From Lentisalinibacter salinarum (lineage in GTDB: Bacteria; Pseudomonadota; Gammaproteobacteria; Steroidobacterales; Woeseiaceae): a stretch of 64,000 nucleotides of DNA. This document shows, one piece after another, positions 17,524 through 24,561 of this stretch. The stretch lies in contig NZ_JAPDRH010000002.1 of assembly GCF_040706555.1 (NCBI RefSeq), positions 1,240,001 to 1,304,000 of the forward strand. The letters are read 5' to 3'. The position numbers and the translations under genes were made by a program. The first letter of the stretch is position 1; the number at the start of each line of letters is the position of its first letter. The notes beneath the pieces are model-generated. The model worked only from the letters and a program-made list of their open reading frames with translations, did no database searches and was not told the origin of the DNA.

Positions 17524-18537
17524 ATGAACAGAGCGGCAAGAATCTATCGCGTGCTCGTCCCGGCGGCGACTGTGCTGACCCTCTGCGTGGTCGTGCTCGG
17601 CGCCTGGGTGCGCCTCACCGACGCCGGCCTCGGCTGCCCGGACTGGCCCGGCTGCTACGGCACGCTGACCGTGCCGAAGTCCGCCGAGCAGCTCGACTTC
17701 GCGGCCGGCGCCTTCCCGGAGCGCCCGGTGGATCACGGCAAAGCCTGGCGGGAGATGATCCACCGCTACTTCGCGGGCGCGCTCGGCCTCATGATATTCG
17801 CCATCGCCGCGGCGGCCTGGGCCAACCGGCGGGACCCCGCACAGCCGGTCCGCCTGCCCCTCGCGCTGGCCGGCATCATCGTCGCCCAGGCGCTGCTGGG
17901 CATGTGGACCGTGACGCTGCTTCTGAAGCCGTTCATCGTGACGCTGCACCTTCTGGGCGGCCTCACCACGCTGGGCCTGTTGTTCTGGCTGACGCTGGGC
18001 GTGTTCAGACCGGCGCCGGCCGGGCCGAGGATGCGCCCGTCGCGCCGGCTGCGCACGCTGGCACTGGCCGGGCTCGTGCTACTGGGCGTGCAGATCACCC
18101 TCGGCGGCTGGACCAGCACCAACTACGCCGCCCTGGCCTGTCCGGACTTCCCCACCTGTCAGACCCAGTGGTGGCCGGAGATGGACTTCGCCGAGGGCTT
18201 CCGGCCCTGGCACGGCCTCGGCATCGACTACGAGGGCGGCATCCTGGACAGCCCGGCCCGTACCGCCATCCATTATGTCCACCGCATCGGCGCGCTCGTG
18301 GTGACGATGGTACTCGGGGGCCTTGCGATCGCGGCGCTGGGCCGCGGCCGCCCGCCGGCACTGCGCCGGGCCGGGGCGCTCCTGCTGGGGGCTCTGGCAG
18401 TGCAGCTGGCGATCGGTATAGGTATCATTCACTATTCACTGCCGCTCTCACTCGCGACTGCTCACAACGCCGGCGCCGCGCTCCTGCTGCTGGCGCTGCT
18501 CAACTACAACCATCTGGTCCGGCATGCCGAACACTGA
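17524..18537 (+). CDS. ctaA: Haem A synthase CtaA/COX15
   Basis: Oxidises haem O to haem A for the aa3 oxidase. The 337-aa protein has eight expected helices with the two-fold repeat of the family. GAWVRLTDAGLGCPDWPGC near residue 30 is the diagnostic loop, with a matching TNYAALACPDFPTC in the second half. Conserved His residues are in EMIHRYF, VTLHLLGG, AIHYVHRIG and ATAHNAGA. The start is the ATG at 17524 after GGGACAGGACC. Its end overlaps the start of ctaB by 14 bases. Confidence 0.95.
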   Translation: MNRAARIYRVLVPAATVLTLCVVVLGAWVRLTDAGLGCPDWPGCYGTLTVPKSAEQLDFAAGAFPERPVDHGKAWREMIHRYFAGALGLMIFAIAAAAWANRRDPAQPVRLPLALAGIIVAQALLGMWTVTLLLKPFIVTLHLLGGLTTLGLLFWLTLGVFRPAPAGPRMRPSRRLRTLALAGLVLLGVQITLGGWTSTNYAALACPDFPTCQTQWWPEMDFAEGFRPWHGLGIDYEGGILDSPARTAIHYVHRIGALVVTMVLGGLAIAALGRGRPPALRRAGALLLGALAVQLAIGIGIIHYSLPLSLATAHNAGAALLLLALLNYNHLVRHAEH

Positions 18538-19423
18538 CGCACAGACTCTCGAGAGAAGCCGCCCCGTCAACTGGCGGGATTACTACGAGCTCACCAAGCC
18601 CCGCGTGGTGGCGCTGATCGTGTTCACCGCCGTCGTCGGCATGTTCCTGGCCGTGCCGGGACTGCCGGACCCGGTCGCGCTCATCCTCGGCACGCTCGGC
18701 ATCGGCCTGGCCTCCGCCGGCGCCGCCGCGGTCAACCAGATCCTGGACGCGCGCTTCGACGCGATCATGGCCCGCACCCAGCACCGGCCGCTGCCCACCG
18801 GCACGGTCTCCGAGCCCCAGGCGTTCGCCTTCGCGGGCGCGCTGTCGGCGGTTTCCATGCTCATTCTGTGGTTCGGGGTGAATCCCCTGACCGCGGTGCT
18901 GACCTTCTGCTCGCTGATCGGCTATGCGGTCATCTACACGGTGTTCCTGAAGCATGCGACGCCCCAGAACATCGTCATCGGCGGCGCCGCGGGCGCCGCG
19001 CCACCGGTGCTGGGCTGGACGGCCATCACCGGCGAGGTGCACGCTCACGCGCTGATCCTGTTCCTGATCATCTTCGTGTGGACGCCGCCCCATTTCTGGG
19101 CGCTGGCCATCGCCCGCAAGGACGAGTACGCGAAGGTGGGCATCCCGATGCTGCCGGTCTCCTACGGCGAGCAATTCACCCGGCTCTACGTGCTGCTCTA
19201 TACCATCCTGCTCGTGATGGTCACGCTGCTGCCCTGGCTCACGGGCATGAGCGGTCCGCTCTATCTCGCCAGCGCGCTGGTGCTGGGTGGCGTGTTCCTC
19301 TGGTACGCCTGGCGCATGAAGGTCAGCGACGACCCGTCGCTGCCGATGCGCACCTTCTCCTGGTCCATCACCTATCTCATGGCGCTGTTCACGGCGCTGC
19401 TGGTCGACCACTACCTGTTCTGA
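18524..19423 (+). CDS. ctaB: Protohaem IX farnesyltransferase
   Basis: Adds a farnesyl group to protohaem IX to make haem O, the precursor of haem A. It belongs to the UbiA superfamily, with a first Asp motif NQILDARFDAIMARTQHRPL and a second region around IFVWTPPHFWALA...DEYAKVGIPML that is diagnostic for CyoE/CtaB. The 299-aa length with about nine helices is typical. Overlap with ctaA suggests coupled production of the two haem A enzymes. Confidence 0.96.
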   Translation: MPNTDAQTLERSRPVNWRDYYELTKPRVVALIVFTAVVGMFLAVPGLPDPVALILGTLGIGLASAGAAAVNQILDARFDAIMARTQHRPLPTGTVSEPQAFAFAGALSAVSMLILWFGVNPLTAVLTFCSLIGYAVIYTVFLKHATPQNIVIGGAAGAAPPVLGWTAITGEVHAHALILFLIIFVWTPPHFWALAIARKDEYAKVGIPMLPVSYGEQFTRLYVLLYTILLVMVTLLPWLTGMSGPLYLASALVLGGVFLWYAWRMKVSDDPSLPMRTFSWSITYLMALFTALLVDHYLF

Positions 19424-19448
19424 ATCCCCATCCGTTATCCTCCGCGGC

Positions 19449-20015
19449 ATGGCCGGGGACAAAGACAGCGCCAGACTGGAACCCGACGAGGTCGTCAGCG
19501 CGGTCTATTATCCGAACAAGGCGCGCCTCGTCGCCGCCACCGTCTCGGGCAGCATAGCCGGGCTGATCGTCGGCATCGGCGTGGCAGTGCTGCTGACCGG
19601 GGACGGCGCCGGAGGGCTCCTCACGGCGGCCGCCTCCGCCGTCCTGGGCGCCGGCATCTCCCTGTTCGGTTCGGCCAGCCAGGCCCGGCTGCGATTCGGC
19701 GCCGACTGGGTGGAGGGGCCCGTGGAGGGGGGCGTCGGCTACGTCCTGATGTGGCGGCACGACATCACCGCGCTGGAGGTGGTTGATCAACACAAGCTGC
19801 GCCTGGCGCGCCACGACGGCGAGCGGCTGCTCGTCGACCTCGCCCATTACGAGTTCATGGATCAGCAGATGATCCGGATGCGGCTCACCTCGCTCGCGGG
19901 CGGGCGCACGTCCACGCCCCCGGAGGCGCTGGTACAGGAGTCGAAGCGGCATCGGCTCGGGTTCCGGCGAAAGAAGGAGCAGGGCCACACATCGGACCCC
20001 GACCGGAAGAAATGA
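19449..20015 (+). CDS. Uncharacterised two-helix membrane protein
   Basis: A 188-aa protein not recognised from a named family. Residues 1-27 are polar, two adjacent hydrophobic helices lie at about 28-50 and 56-75 (AATVSGSIAGLIVGIGVAVL, then LLTAAASAVLGAGISLF), and the rest is soluble. The segment with RFGADWVEGPVEGG and ITALEVVDQHKLRLARHDG could form a small beta-rich domain. The C-terminus is basic. It follows ctaB by 25 bases, and its stop overlaps the csaA start (ATGA), so it begins a four-gene coupled group. Confidence 0.7.
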   Translation: MAGDKDSARLEPDEVVSAVYYPNKARLVAATVSGSIAGLIVGIGVAVLLTGDGAGGLLTAAASAVLGAGISLFGSASQARLRFGADWVEGPVEGGVGYVLMWRHDITALEVVDQHKLRLARHDGERLLVDLAHYEFMDQQMIRMRLTSLAGGRTSTPPEALVQESKRHRLGFRRKKEQGHTSDPDRKK

Positions 20016-20350
20016 AGCAGATCGGCTGGGAAGATTTCGAGCAGGTGGAGCTGCGCGTGGGTACGGTGACCCGGGCGGAGCCCTTCCCGGAGGCACGCAA
20101 GCCGGCCTACAAGCTCACCGTGGACTTCGGCGCCGACGTGGGCGTCAGGCGCTCCTCGGCGCAGATCACCGACCTGTATGAGCCGGACGAGCTGGTGGGC
20201 CGTCAGGTGCTGGCGGTCACCAACTTCCCGCCGAAACAGATCGGTCCGTTCATGTCGGAGTGCCTGGTGACCGGCTTCGTGCAGGCGGACGGCAGCGTGG
20301 TCCTGGCCGTGCCGGACCGCCCGGTGGCGGACGGGAGCCGTCTGGCATGA
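20012..20350 (+). CDS. csaA: tRNA-binding protein/chaperone CsaA
   Basis: A 112-aa single-domain protein with the tRNA-binding OB fold seen in EMAP-II and the C-termini of MetRS. The family pattern is clear: FEQVELRVGTVTRAEPFPEAR, KPAYKLTVDFG, GRQVLAVTNFPPKQIGPFMSECLVTG. CsaA has been linked to protein export and chaperone activity in Bacillus; its role in gammaproteobacteria is less clear. It is coupled at both ends by ATGA overlaps with flanking membrane-protein genes. Confidence 0.92.
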   Translation: MKQIGWEDFEQVELRVGTVTRAEPFPEARKPAYKLTVDFGADVGVRRSSAQITDLYEPDELVGRQVLAVTNFPPKQIGPFMSECLVTGFVQADGSVVLAVPDRPVADGSRLA

Positions 20351-20826
20351 GCGGCCGCGAGAGCCGCGCGCGCATCGCCGCCCGGCTGCGCGATACCCAG
20401 CGCCGCCAGCAGCGCCGGGAAGTGCTGCTCACGGCGGCGGTTCTGATCGGCGGCGCCCTGCTGATCGCCGGCTGGAGGCTCGGCTGGTTCGCCGCGGAGA
20501 TCACTCTGGAGAGCTCCGACGGCCACTGGGCCGACCGGGAAGCGCTGGACGAACGGCGGGACTACACGGACAGCGTCGCGCTGTTCATGCAGTACCGCAT
20601 CGAATGCGGCGCGCCGCAGGCCGAGCTCTATCGAGCCACGGCCAGACCCTGGTGGAATCCGTTCCTCTGGCCCAGCCTGATCGCCGACGACAAGTGGTCC
20701 ATCCCCTACCGGGAACCCCTGGGCACGGCGGAGCCCACGGGGATCCCCGAGGTGAGCTGTACGCCGGTCCGCGGCGCCTGGGAGCGGGCCGACCGCCAGG
20801 CCGACGCCTACCTGGAGTCGCTGTGA
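20347..20826 (+). CDS. Uncharacterised single-helix membrane-anchored protein
   Basis: A 159-aa protein with an Arg-rich N-terminus (SRARIAARLRDTQRRQQRRE), one hydrophobic helix at about residues 26-46 (LLTAAVLIGGALLIAGWRL) and an extracytoplasmic domain of about 110 residues. That domain contains two Cys (IECGAPQ and EVSCTPV) that could form a disulfide. The basic N-terminus favours an N-in orientation. No family was recognised. ATGA overlap with csaA and GTGA overlap with the next gene place it inside a coupled operon. Confidence 0.7.
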   Translation: MSGRESRARIAARLRDTQRRQQRREVLLTAAVLIGGALLIAGWRLGWFAAEITLESSDGHWADREALDERRDYTDSVALFMQYRIECGAPQAELYRATARPWWNPFLWPSLIADDKWSIPYREPLGTAEPTGIPEVSCTPVRGAWERADRQADAYLESL

Positions 20827-21542
20827 GCGGGCCGGCAGGAGAGAGACGGGAAACCGTCGTCATCGACGCCCGCTATTGCGGGCCGCCGGAATCGGGCAAC
20901 GGCGGCTACAGCGCGGGGCTGCTGGGCACCCGCCTGTCCGGAACGCCTGAGGTGCGTCTGCACCGGCCGCCGCCCCTGGACCGGCCGCTGACGCTGCGTT
21001 GCGGCGAGGAGACCGGCGAACTCCTGGACCGCGAGACCGTTGTCGCGAGCGCGCGGCCGGGCGCGATCGAAGGCGAACTGCCACCGGCCCCGACCCTGGC
21101 GGAAGCCAGCGCGGCTGCACGGGATTATCTCGGCTTCGAGGCCCACACATTCTCCACCTGCTTCGTCTGCGGTCCGGCGCGCAGCCCGGCGGACGGCGGC
21201 CTTTGCATCTATCCCGGCCCCGTTCCGGGCACGGACCGGGTGGCGGCGCCCTGGCAGCCGGCGGATGCGCTGGCGGACGGGTCGGGCCACGTACGGCCCA
21301 TCTATCTGTGGTCGGCGCTGGACTGCCCCTCCGGCTTCGGCGCGATGGGACGCAATCCGGCTCCCGTCGTCCTCGGCACCATAACGGTGCAGATCGCGGC
21401 GCCGCTGCCGGCCGGCCGGCCCTGCGTCGTGGCCGGCTGGCCCATCCGCACCTCCGGGCGCAAACACTACGCGGGATCGGCGATCTACACGGCGGACGGC
21501 GAGCCCGTGGCCCGCGCCAGCACCATCTGGATTGCCCTCTGA
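20823..21542 (+). CDS. Hotdog-fold thioesterase-like protein
   Basis: A 239-aa cytoplasmic protein that resembles double-hotdog acyl-CoA thioesterase-like proteins. It begins with RYCGPPESGNGGYSAGLL, a segment common to this family, and has a central FSTCFVCGPARSPADGGL stretch and LWSALDCPSGFGAMG. Substrate is unknown. It starts at a GTG that overlaps the preceding stop. It is the last gene of the coupled group and is followed by a 141-base gap with the parA promoter region. The identification rests on these motifs and is moderate. Confidence 0.65.
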   Translation: MSGPAGERRETVVIDARYCGPPESGNGGYSAGLLGTRLSGTPEVRLHRPPPLDRPLTLRCGEETGELLDRETVVASARPGAIEGELPPAPTLAEASAAARDYLGFEAHTFSTCFVCGPARSPADGGLCIYPGPVPGTDRVAAPWQPADALADGSGHVRPIYLWSALDCPSGFGAMGRNPAPVVLGTITVQIAAPLPAGRPCVVAGWPIRTSGRKHYAGSAIYTADGEPVARASTIWIAL

Positions 21543-21610
21543 CGAGGCCATTTGCGGGCCCCGACGGCGCCCCGCGGATGTGACAATACGGTTGCAGCGA
21601 CACCCGACAC

Positions 21611-21639
21611 TGAAAACGAACGCCCGCCTCCGCTATAGT
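21611..21639 (+). promoter_or_regulatory. Candidate parA promoter
   Basis: TGAAAA at 21611-21616 and TATAGT at 21634-21639 are separated by 17 bases. The -10 matches five of six consensus positions, the -35 is weak. The -10 lies inside the loop of a perfect inverted repeat (21616-21650). Confidence 0.45.
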
Positions 21640-21650
21640 CGGGCGTTCGT
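21616..21650. repeat. Perfect 11-bp inverted repeat around the parA -10 box
   Basis: ACGAACGCCCG at 21616-21626 and CGGGCGTTCGT at 21640-21650 are exact reverse complements separated by 13 bases that contain the -10 box. The geometry suits an operator for a dimeric repressor, possibly autoregulation by ParA or a linked factor. A hairpin at the mRNA 5' end is the alternative. No T-run follows, so a terminator is unlikely. Confidence 0.6.
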
Positions 21651-21683
21651 CGCGCTGCCATCGGAGTCATCATCCGCCATCCC

Positions 21684-22445
21684 ATGCTCACCATCCCGAC
21701 GCGTCCCGGCCTCAACAGGATCGTCGTCCTGAACACGAAAGGCGGCTGCGGCAAGACCACGATCGCGACCAACCTCGCCAGTCACTACGCCCTCCGGGGA
21801 CCGCGGCCGGCGCTGATGGACTGTGATCCCCAGGGCTCCGCCATCCGCTGGCTGGAACGGAGGCCGGCGGAGGCGCCGCCCGTGCACGGCATCGCCGCGT
21901 ACAAGCGCAACATGGCGGCGACGCAGAGCTGGCAGCTGCGCGTGCCGCAAGAGGCGGAGACGCTCATCGTGGACTCGCCGGCCGGCCTCGACCGGGACGC
22001 GCTGCGGCAGCTGACCCGGGACGCCACCAGCCTGATCATCCCGGTGATGCCCTCGGCAATCGACATCCACGCCACGGCCCGGTTCATCGGCGAGCTGCTC
22101 ATCGGTGCCGGCGTCGACCGGCGGCGCCGCAATGTGGCCGTGGTCGCGAACCGCATCCGTCGCAATACCCGCAGTTTCATCAAGCTGACCCGCTTCCTGG
22201 AATCGCTGGAAATCCCCGTCATCGCCGCGCTGCGCGACGTCCAGGCGTACGTAAGGGCGGCGGAAGAGGGCATCGGCCTGTACGAGATGAAGCCCTACCG
22301 GGTCAGGAAGGATCTCGTGCACCTCGACCGCATCGTCGCCTGGCTGGACGGCTGGCGCTCCCGCGGCCCCGGCGCGGATTCGGAAGAACCCGCGCCGGGC
22401 GAGGCGCAGGCGGCTGCACCGACCGTCTGTGAACGGCCGCGATAG
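21684..22445 (+). CDS. Orphan ParA/MinD-family ATPase
   Basis: A 253-aa ATPase of the ParA family. The deviant Walker A KGGCGKTT is at about residues 19-26, followed by LMDCDPQGSA (Walker A-prime partner) and LIVDSPAGLD (Walker B). No parB is adjacent and this is not the chromosomal parAB setting, so it is an orphan that may position a protein complex or cargo. The C-terminus (last 30 residues) is a flexible Glu/Pro/Ala tail. A DUF302 gene follows. Cargo is unknown. Confidence 0.85.
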   Translation: MLTIPTRPGLNRIVVLNTKGGCGKTTIATNLASHYALRGPRPALMDCDPQGSAIRWLERRPAEAPPVHGIAAYKRNMAATQSWQLRVPQEAETLIVDSPAGLDRDALRQLTRDATSLIIPVMPSAIDIHATARFIGELLIGAGVDRRRRNVAVVANRIRRNTRSFIKLTRFLESLEIPVIAALRDVQAYVRAAEEGIGLYEMKPYRVRKDLVHLDRIVAWLDGWRSRGPGADSEEPAPGEAQAAAPTVCERPR

Positions 22446-22483
22446 TCCGCACCCGGGTCCGGCACCGGCGCCGGCCACCGGTA

Positions 22484-22497
22484 GCACTACGTAGTGC
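22484..22497. other. 14-bp perfect palindrome upstream of the DUF302 gene
   Basis: GCACTACGTAGTGC is a perfect palindrome 57 bases before the DUF302 start and 38 bases after the parA stop. It could be an operator half-site pair or a short hairpin. No regulator was identified. Confidence 0.35.
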
Positions 22498-22541
22498 CGC
22501 CGCGTGCGGCCCCGTGTTTCAATGGCCTTGGCGGGGATGGC

Positions 22542-22548
22542 AAGGAGG
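22542..22548 (+). promoter_or_regulatory. Strong Shine-Dalgarno fixing the DUF302 start
   Basis: AAGGAGG lies six bases before the GTG at 22555 and decides this start over an in-frame upstream candidate at 22504. Confidence 0.7.
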
Positions 22549-22554
22549 AATCTC

Positions 22555-22938
22555 GTGAAACAGATCACCGAATCGTCGAAAAGCGTCGAGCAGGCCACCG
22601 CGGATCTGCAGGAGGCGGTGAATAAACACGGCTTCGGCGTGCTGCACATCTACGATCTCAAGGCGACCCTGAAGGAAAAGGGCGCACCCATCGAGAACGA
22701 GTGCCGCGTGCTGGAAGTGTGCAATCCCCAGCAGGCGCAGAAGGTGCTGTCCAGCGACATGAGCATGAACATGGCGCTGCCCTGCCGGGTGTCCGTCTAC
22801 GAGCAGGACGGCCGTACCCGCATCGGCCTGCTGAGCCCGAAGGAGATGCTGGGTCTGCTGTCGGACCGGCCGGAACTGGCGGATGTGGCCGCAGAGGTCG
22901 AGGCAGCCATGCAGCGCATGATCGAGGATGCAAAATAG
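22555..22938 (+). CDS. DUF302 domain protein
   Basis: A 127-aa DUF302 protein. The family fold is recognisable from VEQATADLQEAVNKHGFGVLHIYDLKATLKEKG, the segment CRVLEVCNPQQAQKVL, and ALPCRVSVYEQDGRTRIGLLSP. DUF302 proteins are small, often soluble, and have no settled function. There is no signal peptide. The GTG start is set by an AAGGAGG site. Its 3' end overlaps the following GNAT gene by 11 bases, indicating coupling. Confidence 0.85.
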   Translation: MKQITESSKSVEQATADLQEAVNKHGFGVLHIYDLKATLKEKGAPIENECRVLEVCNPQQAQKVLSSDMSMNMALPCRVSVYEQDGRTRIGLLSPKEMLGLLSDRPELADVAAEVEAAMQRMIEDAK

Positions 22939-23485
22939 GCCGGCCGCGGACGCCGCGGAGGGGCCGAAGCCGGAACCGGCCATAACCCTGCGGCGGCCGG
23001 AGCGGAGCATGGCCGGCGAGTTTCTGACCGCCGTGCGGCTCAGCCGGGACCTGCACGGACCCTGGGTGGTCGCGCCGGATTCCCTCGCCGGCTACCGGGC
23101 CTATCTCGAGCGACTGCAGCAGGACAGCAACCTGGGCTACTTCGTGATGACGGCGGACGAGCGCATCGCCGGTGTCATCAACGTCAACGAGATCGTCCGG
23201 GGCGTGTTCCGCAGCGGCTATCTGGGCTACTACGCCTTCCTCCCCTGGACGGGCCGCGGCTACATGCGGGCCGGCATGCGCAAGGTCGTCACCCGGGCGT
23301 TCCGGGTGCATCGGCTGCACCGTCTCGAGGCGAATATCCAGCCGGGCAACGAGCCGTCCAGGCGGCTGGTCGGCGCCCTCGGCTTCCGGCTCGAGGGCTA
23401 CTCGCCGCGCTACCTCAAGATACGGGGGCGCTGGCGGGATCACGAGCGCTGGGCGATCACCCGCGAGGAGTGGCCGCCGGGATAG
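22928..23485 (+). CDS. GNAT acetyltransferase, RimJ-like
   Basis: A 185-aa acetyl-CoA-dependent N-acetyltransferase of the RimJ/RimL type, which acetylates N-terminal amines of ribosomal or other proteins. Family features include DLHGPWVVAPDS, YFVMTADERIAGVINVNEI, GYLGYYAFLPWTGRGYM, HRLEANIQPGNEPSRRLV and FRLEGYSPRYLKI. The acetyl-CoA pyrophosphate loop corresponds to GRGYMRAG. The start ATG overlaps the DUF302 gene. The true substrate cannot be read from sequence. Confidence 0.88.
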   Translation: MQNRPAADAAEGPKPEPAITLRRPERSMAGEFLTAVRLSRDLHGPWVVAPDSLAGYRAYLERLQQDSNLGYFVMTADERIAGVINVNEIVRGVFRSGYLGYYAFLPWTGRGYMRAGMRKVVTRAFRVHRLHRLEANIQPGNEPSRRLVGALGFRLEGYSPRYLKIRGRWRDHERWAITREEWPPG

Positions 23486-23546
23486 CGGGGCGGTGCTGGC
23501 GGCGGCCCGGCTCCGCGCCTATGCTGCTCCGGGGAGGGCCACCACG

Positions 23547-24062
23547 ATGAGACTCGAGACCGAACGACTGCTGCTGAGGCTGCCGGAGGAACGCGACCTC
23601 GACGCACTCGCCCGCATGCACGCCGACGAGGCGCACATGCGCTACATGGGCGGCCCCCTCGACCGGGAAGGGACCTGGCGTCAGATCGCATGGATGCTGG
23701 GCCACTGGCAGATCCGGGGCTACGGCCTGTTCGCCGTGGAAGACCGACGGGACGGCACCTTCCTCGGTCGCGTCGGTTTCATCCACCCCGAGGGCTGGCC
23801 CGGCTTCGAGATCGGCTGGCTCATCGGGCAGGAATACGCCGGCCGCGGCTACGCCACGGAGGCGGCCGGGGCCGCGCTGGACTGGTGCTTCGACAATCTC
23901 GATCAGGACCACGTGATCAGCCTGATCCATCCCGACAACCGGCCGTCCATCCGGGTGGCCGAGAAGCTGGGCGAGCGGCCCTGGGGCGAGACGCGGATCA
24001 AGGACATGGACGTCGTCATCCACCGCCTCGAGCGCCCGGACTGGACCGGGCGCAGACGCTAG
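23547..24062 (+). CDS. GNAT acetyltransferase, RimL-like
   Basis: A 171-aa GNAT protein beginning with the common MRLETERLLLRLP pattern. It has the acetyl-CoA-binding GRGYATEAAGAALDWCF stretch and the usual ISLIHPDNRPSIRVAEKLG helix near the end. The ATG at 23547 follows GGGGAGGG, which overrules a longer in-frame start at 23172 within the previous gene. It is a second acetyltransferase in tandem but only distantly similar to its neighbour. The decayed methyltransferase follows at once. Confidence 0.88.
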   Translation: MRLETERLLLRLPEERDLDALARMHADEAHMRYMGGPLDREGTWRQIAWMLGHWQIRGYGLFAVEDRRDGTFLGRVGFIHPEGWPGFEIGWLIGQEYAGRGYATEAAGAALDWCFDNLDQDHVISLIHPDNRPSIRVAEKLGERPWGETRIKDMDVVIHRLERPDWTGRRR

Positions 24063-24492
24063 TGTCCTGTCCCGGCAGCAGGAGGAGCGCACCGATCTCC
24101 TGGTCCGGAAGCTGCCGCTGGCGGACGACGACCGTGTCGCCGACGTCGGCGCCGGGACCGGTTACTTCAGCTTCCGCATCGCGCCGGCCGTCCCCCGGGG
24201 AGAGGTCCTCGCCGTGGACATCCAGCCGGAAATGTTCGCCATCATCGAGGAGCGCGGGCGCGAGGAGGGCGTGGACAACGTCCGCGGTGTCCGCGGCAGC
24301 GTGACCGACCCGAACCTGCCCGAGGCGGCCGTCGACCTGGCCCTGATCGTCGATGCCTGCCACGAGTTCTCCCATCCGCGGGAGATGGCCGCGGGCCTGC
24401 TGCACGAGGTGGAGGCAGCGGGCTTCGAGTTCCTCCGCAACGAGGACTTCCTGCCCCAGCAGCATTTTCTGGTGTTCCGGCGTCCCCGCTGA
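24061..24492 (+). pseudogene. Degenerate class I SAM-dependent methyltransferase
   Basis: One open frame reads the core of a methyltransferase: QQEERTDLLVRKL, then ADVGAGTGYFSFRIA (SAM motif I), VLAVDIQPEMFAIIEE, and ALIVDACHEFSHPREM. At that point it jumps straight to LLHEVEAAGFEFLRNEDFLPQQHFLVF, the normal C-terminal end. The roughly 40 residues that family members carry between these (the LKPGGRLVLVE strand and following helix) are missing in the DNA. No ATG, GTG or TTG is in frame before the SAM motif; the first is the GTG in AVDIQ, near 24208, and the first ATG is 24214. This points to a broken gene with 5' loss and internal deletion. Confidence 0.7.
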
Positions 24493-24561
24493 CCAGCCGC
24501 TCCGGCGACCGCCGGGGGTGTTAGGATGCGCCGTTTTTCGAGTACGGAGGAGACGTGGCGA

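Noticed and set aside
23690..24304. A 204-codon plus-strand frame across the second GNAT and the methyltransferase remnant
   Set aside because: It is out of frame with both conserved coding regions and shows no domain.
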